From NCBI RefSeq assembly GCF_900078395.1, contig NZ_FKLA01000009.1, positions 2,060,614 to 2,124,613 of the forward strand: a stretch of 64,000 bases of DNA. The letters run 5' to 3'. Positions 62,410 through 64,000 of the stretch are shown piece by piece. The notes beneath the pieces were generated by a model. The model did no database searches. It worked only from the letters and a program-made list of their open reading frames with translations, and was not told the DNA's origin. The position numbers were made by a program, and so were the translations under genes. Each line of letters begins with the position of its first letter. The stretch's first letter is position 1. This stretch comes from Anaerotruncus rubiinfantis. GTDB taxonomy: Bacteria; Bacillota; Clostridia; Oscillospirales; Ruminococcaceae.

Positions 62410-63822
62410 ATGTACAATCCGAAGTCGAAGATCGCGACCGAATTTATCGACGATACTGAGATCAAGGAAACCCTCGCCTACGCGGAAAAAAACAAGGATA
62501 ACTTCCCGCTGATCGACGAAATCCTCACGAAAGCCGCCACCCTCAGGGGCCTTTCCCACCGGGAGGCCGCCGTGCTGCTCGAATGCGACGACCCGGCCTA
62601 CCTCCAGAAGATTTTCTCCCTTGCAATGGACATCAAGGAGAAAAATTACGGCAACCGCATCGTGATGTTCGCGCCGCTCTACCTTTCCAACTACTGCGTC
62701 AACGAATGCCGCTACTGCCCATACCACCATCACAACAAGCACATCGCCCGCAAGCAGCTTTCGCAGGAGGACATTGTCCGCGAAGTCACCGCTTTGCAGG
62801 ACATGGGGCATAAACGCCTCGCACTTGAAACCGGCGAAGATCCGGTCAACTGCCCGATCGAATATGTGCTCGAAAGCATCAAAACCATCTACAGCGTCAA
62901 GCACAAAAACGGCTCGATCCGCCGGGTGAATGTGAATATCGCCGCGACCACCGTCGAAAACTACAAAAAACTCAAGGACGCGGGCATCGGAACCTATATC
63001 CTCTTCCAGGAGACCTATAACAGGGAGAGCTATGAATACCTGCATCCGGCGGGCCCAAAGAGCAACTATGCCTACCACACCGAAGCGATGGACCGCGCGA
63101 TGCAGGCGGGCATCGACGACGTGGGCTGCGGGGTGCTGTTCGGCCTCAATCTTTATAAATACGACTTTGTAGGCCTTCTGATGCACGCAGAGCATCTGGA
63201 GGCGGTGTTCGGCGTGGGGCCGCATACCATCAGCGTCCCGCGCGTGCGCACCGCCGATGACATCGATCCGGACGAATTCAATAACGCCATCTCGGATGAG
63301 ATTTTTCAGAAAATTGTGGCCGTCCTGCGTGTGGCGGTCCCCTACACCGGCATGATCATCTCCACCCGTGAATCCCAGACCACCCGGGAAAAGGTCCTGC
63401 ATCTTGGCATTTCGCAGATCTCCGGCGCGTCCCGCACCAGTGTCGGCGGCTATGCCGAAAAGGAGGAGGAGAACTCCGCCCAGTTCGACGTCAGCGACAA
63501 CCGCACCCTCGACGAGGTTGTCTCCTGGCTGATGGATCTGGGGCACATCCCGAGCTTCTGCACCGCCTGCTACCGCGAAGGCCGCACCGGGGACCGGTTC
63601 ATGAGCCTTGTGAAAACGCAGCAGATCGGCAACTGCTGCCAGCCCAACGCGCTGATGACCCTCAAGGAATATCTGATGGACTATGCCTCGCCCGAGACCC
63701 GCGCAAAAGGCGAAAAAATGATCGCCCAGACCATCCCGCTCATCCCGAACGAGAAAGTGCGCCGCCTTACGGCAGAGCGCCTCGCTGACATCGAAATTGG
63801 AAAACGGGATTTTCGGTTTTAA
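62410..63822 (+). CDS. hydG: [FeFe]-hydrogenase H-cluster maturation radical SAM protein HydG
   Basis: 470 residues. Splits tyrosine to supply CO and CN- ligands. SAM cluster C96-x3-C100-x2-C103 (NYCVNECRYCPYHH) and the C-terminal cluster C384-x2-C387-x22-C410 that binds the dangler-iron site. Start after AGGAGTC. Neither hydA nor hydF is in the window, so the hydrogenase is encoded elsewhere. Confidence 0.97.
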   Translation: MYNPKSKIATEFIDDTEIKETLAYAEKNKDNFPLIDEILTKAATLRGLSHREAAVLLECDDPAYLQKIFSLAMDIKEKNYGNRIVMFAPLYLSNYCVNECRYCPYHHHNKHIARKQLSQEDIVREVTALQDMGHKRLALETGEDPVNCPIEYVLESIKTIYSVKHKNGSIRRVNVNIAATTVENYKKLKDAGIGTYILFQETYNRESYEYLHPAGPKSNYAYHTEAMDRAMQAGIDDVGCGVLFGLNLYKYDFVGLLMHAEHLEAVFGVGPHTISVPRVRTADDIDPDEFNNAISDEIFQKIVAVLRVAVPYTGMIISTRESQTTREKVLHLGISQISGASRTSVGGYAEKEEENSAQFDVSDNRTLDEVVSWLMDLGHIPSFCTACYREGRTGDRFMSLVKTQQIGNCCQPNALMTLKEYLMDYASPETRAKGEKMIAQTIPLIPNEKVRRLTAERLADIEIGKRDFRF

Positions 63823-63828
63823 AAAGAT

Positions 63829-63866
63829 GCAAAAAGCCCCGCCGCATTATGCGGCGGGGCTTTCCT
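63829..63866. terminator. Bidirectional terminator after hydG
   Basis: GCCCCGCCGCAT (63836-63847) and ATGCGGCGGGGC (63849-63860), with A and T tracts; shared with the converging aldolase gene. Confidence 0.9.
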
Positions 63867-63878
63867 ATTCCTATCAGT

Positions 63879-64000
63879 TCACGCTTTTCCGGCGCAGCCG
63901 AGCACTTCATTGATCTTGTGCGCGACCATCTCCCGCACCGCGTCGCGGGCCGGGGTCAGGTACTGGCGCGGATCGAAGTGATCCGGATGCTCCGCCATGT
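63879..64000 (-). CDS. Class II fructose-bisphosphate aldolase (C-terminal end)
   Basis: Only the last 40 or so residues are visible, read from the minus strand: HFDPRQYLTPARDAVREM then KINEVLGCAGKA and a stop. This ending is typical of class II FbaA/GatY-type aldolases, with the terminal GSAGKA-like tail. The rest of the gene lies beyond the window. Confidence 0.85.
   Translation of the reverse strand, partial: MAEHPDHFDPRQYLTPARDAVREMVAHKINEVLGCAGKA

Noticed and set aside
62197..63546. Minus-strand frame of 449 codons
   Set aside because: Shadow of hydG, which is complete and well supported.

Overview
The window is chromosomal DNA of a GC-rich, strictly anaerobic, spore-forming low-branching Firmicute, most likely a Clostridia of the Oscillospirales/Ruminococcaceae type. 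This is an inference from content: pyruvate formate-lyase with its glycyl-radical activase, [FeFe]-hydrogenase maturases HydE and HydG, an NfnAB-type transhydrogenase, a SpoIVFA/SpoIVFB pair behind a sigma-E-like promoter, a CIRCE-controlled groESL operon, an ECF folate transporter, and TIGR03960/TIGR03936-type radical SAM partners. Ribosome binding sites are strong AGGAGG types, and TTG or GTG starts are frequent. Nearly all genes lie on the minus strand.

Layout. 1-1506: the start of a PTS-IIC-like membrane protein and a CaCA cation antiporter. 1572-4665: pflB-pflA, whose leader is a clear ZTP (pfl-motif) riboswitch with a terminator. 4702-12544: purine genes purE-purC-purF-purM-purN, an archaeal-type PurO cyclohydrolase, a stand-alone AICAR transformylase and purD, behind a long terminated leader RNA of uncertain type. 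The pfl operon could supply formate for the formyl-folate-dependent steps of this pathway, which gives a reason for its ZTP switch. 12794-14348: cysK and a Cys-containing Rrf2 regulator. 14466-16531: groESL. 16670-19801: a GNAT protein, a folate ECF S component under a THF riboswitch, and ptsI. 19873-24253: a large membrane protein of unknown function, tspO between two inverted clusters of hairpin repeats, and a split ChrA transporter.

24267-32554: nth; the hslO-methyltransferase-YerC operon; an ABC-type ATPase; lysA; engB; lon. 32641-36256: the proteostasis genes tig, clpP and clpX. 36296-41195: a metallophosphatase, a dipeptidase, yraN, rnhB, rbgA, lepB and rplS. 41233-48149: a cupin, the radical SAM pair, spoIVFAB and nfnAB. 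48256-53844: two cell-wall or surface enzymes, a 1373-residue GH-like/amidase/BIG2 protein and a GHL10 lipoprotein. 53928-56423: small genes, including a zinc-ribbon protein, a DUF1836 protein, a hemolysin-III/PAQR protein, a ComEA-like protein and a ribbon-helix-helix repressor with its own palindromic operator. 56480-57053: tRNA-Val, -Asp, -Phe and -Gly from one consensus promoter, followed by a duplicated tRNA-Gly 3' end. 57207-59779: a small spore-type protein, an EFR1-like flavodoxin/ferredoxin and an AGCS symporter. 59922-63822: a polysaccharide deacetylase, then a terminated leader RNA followed by the TM1266-type regulator, hydE and hydG. 63879-64000: the 3' end of a class II fructose-bisphosphate aldolase gene.

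No prophage, transposase, CRISPR array or rRNA operon was seen. The least explained parts are the leader RNA of the hydrogenase-maturation operon, the leader RNA of purE, and the covarying hairpin repeats on either side of tspO. All identifications come from reading motifs and remembered family features; no database search was run.
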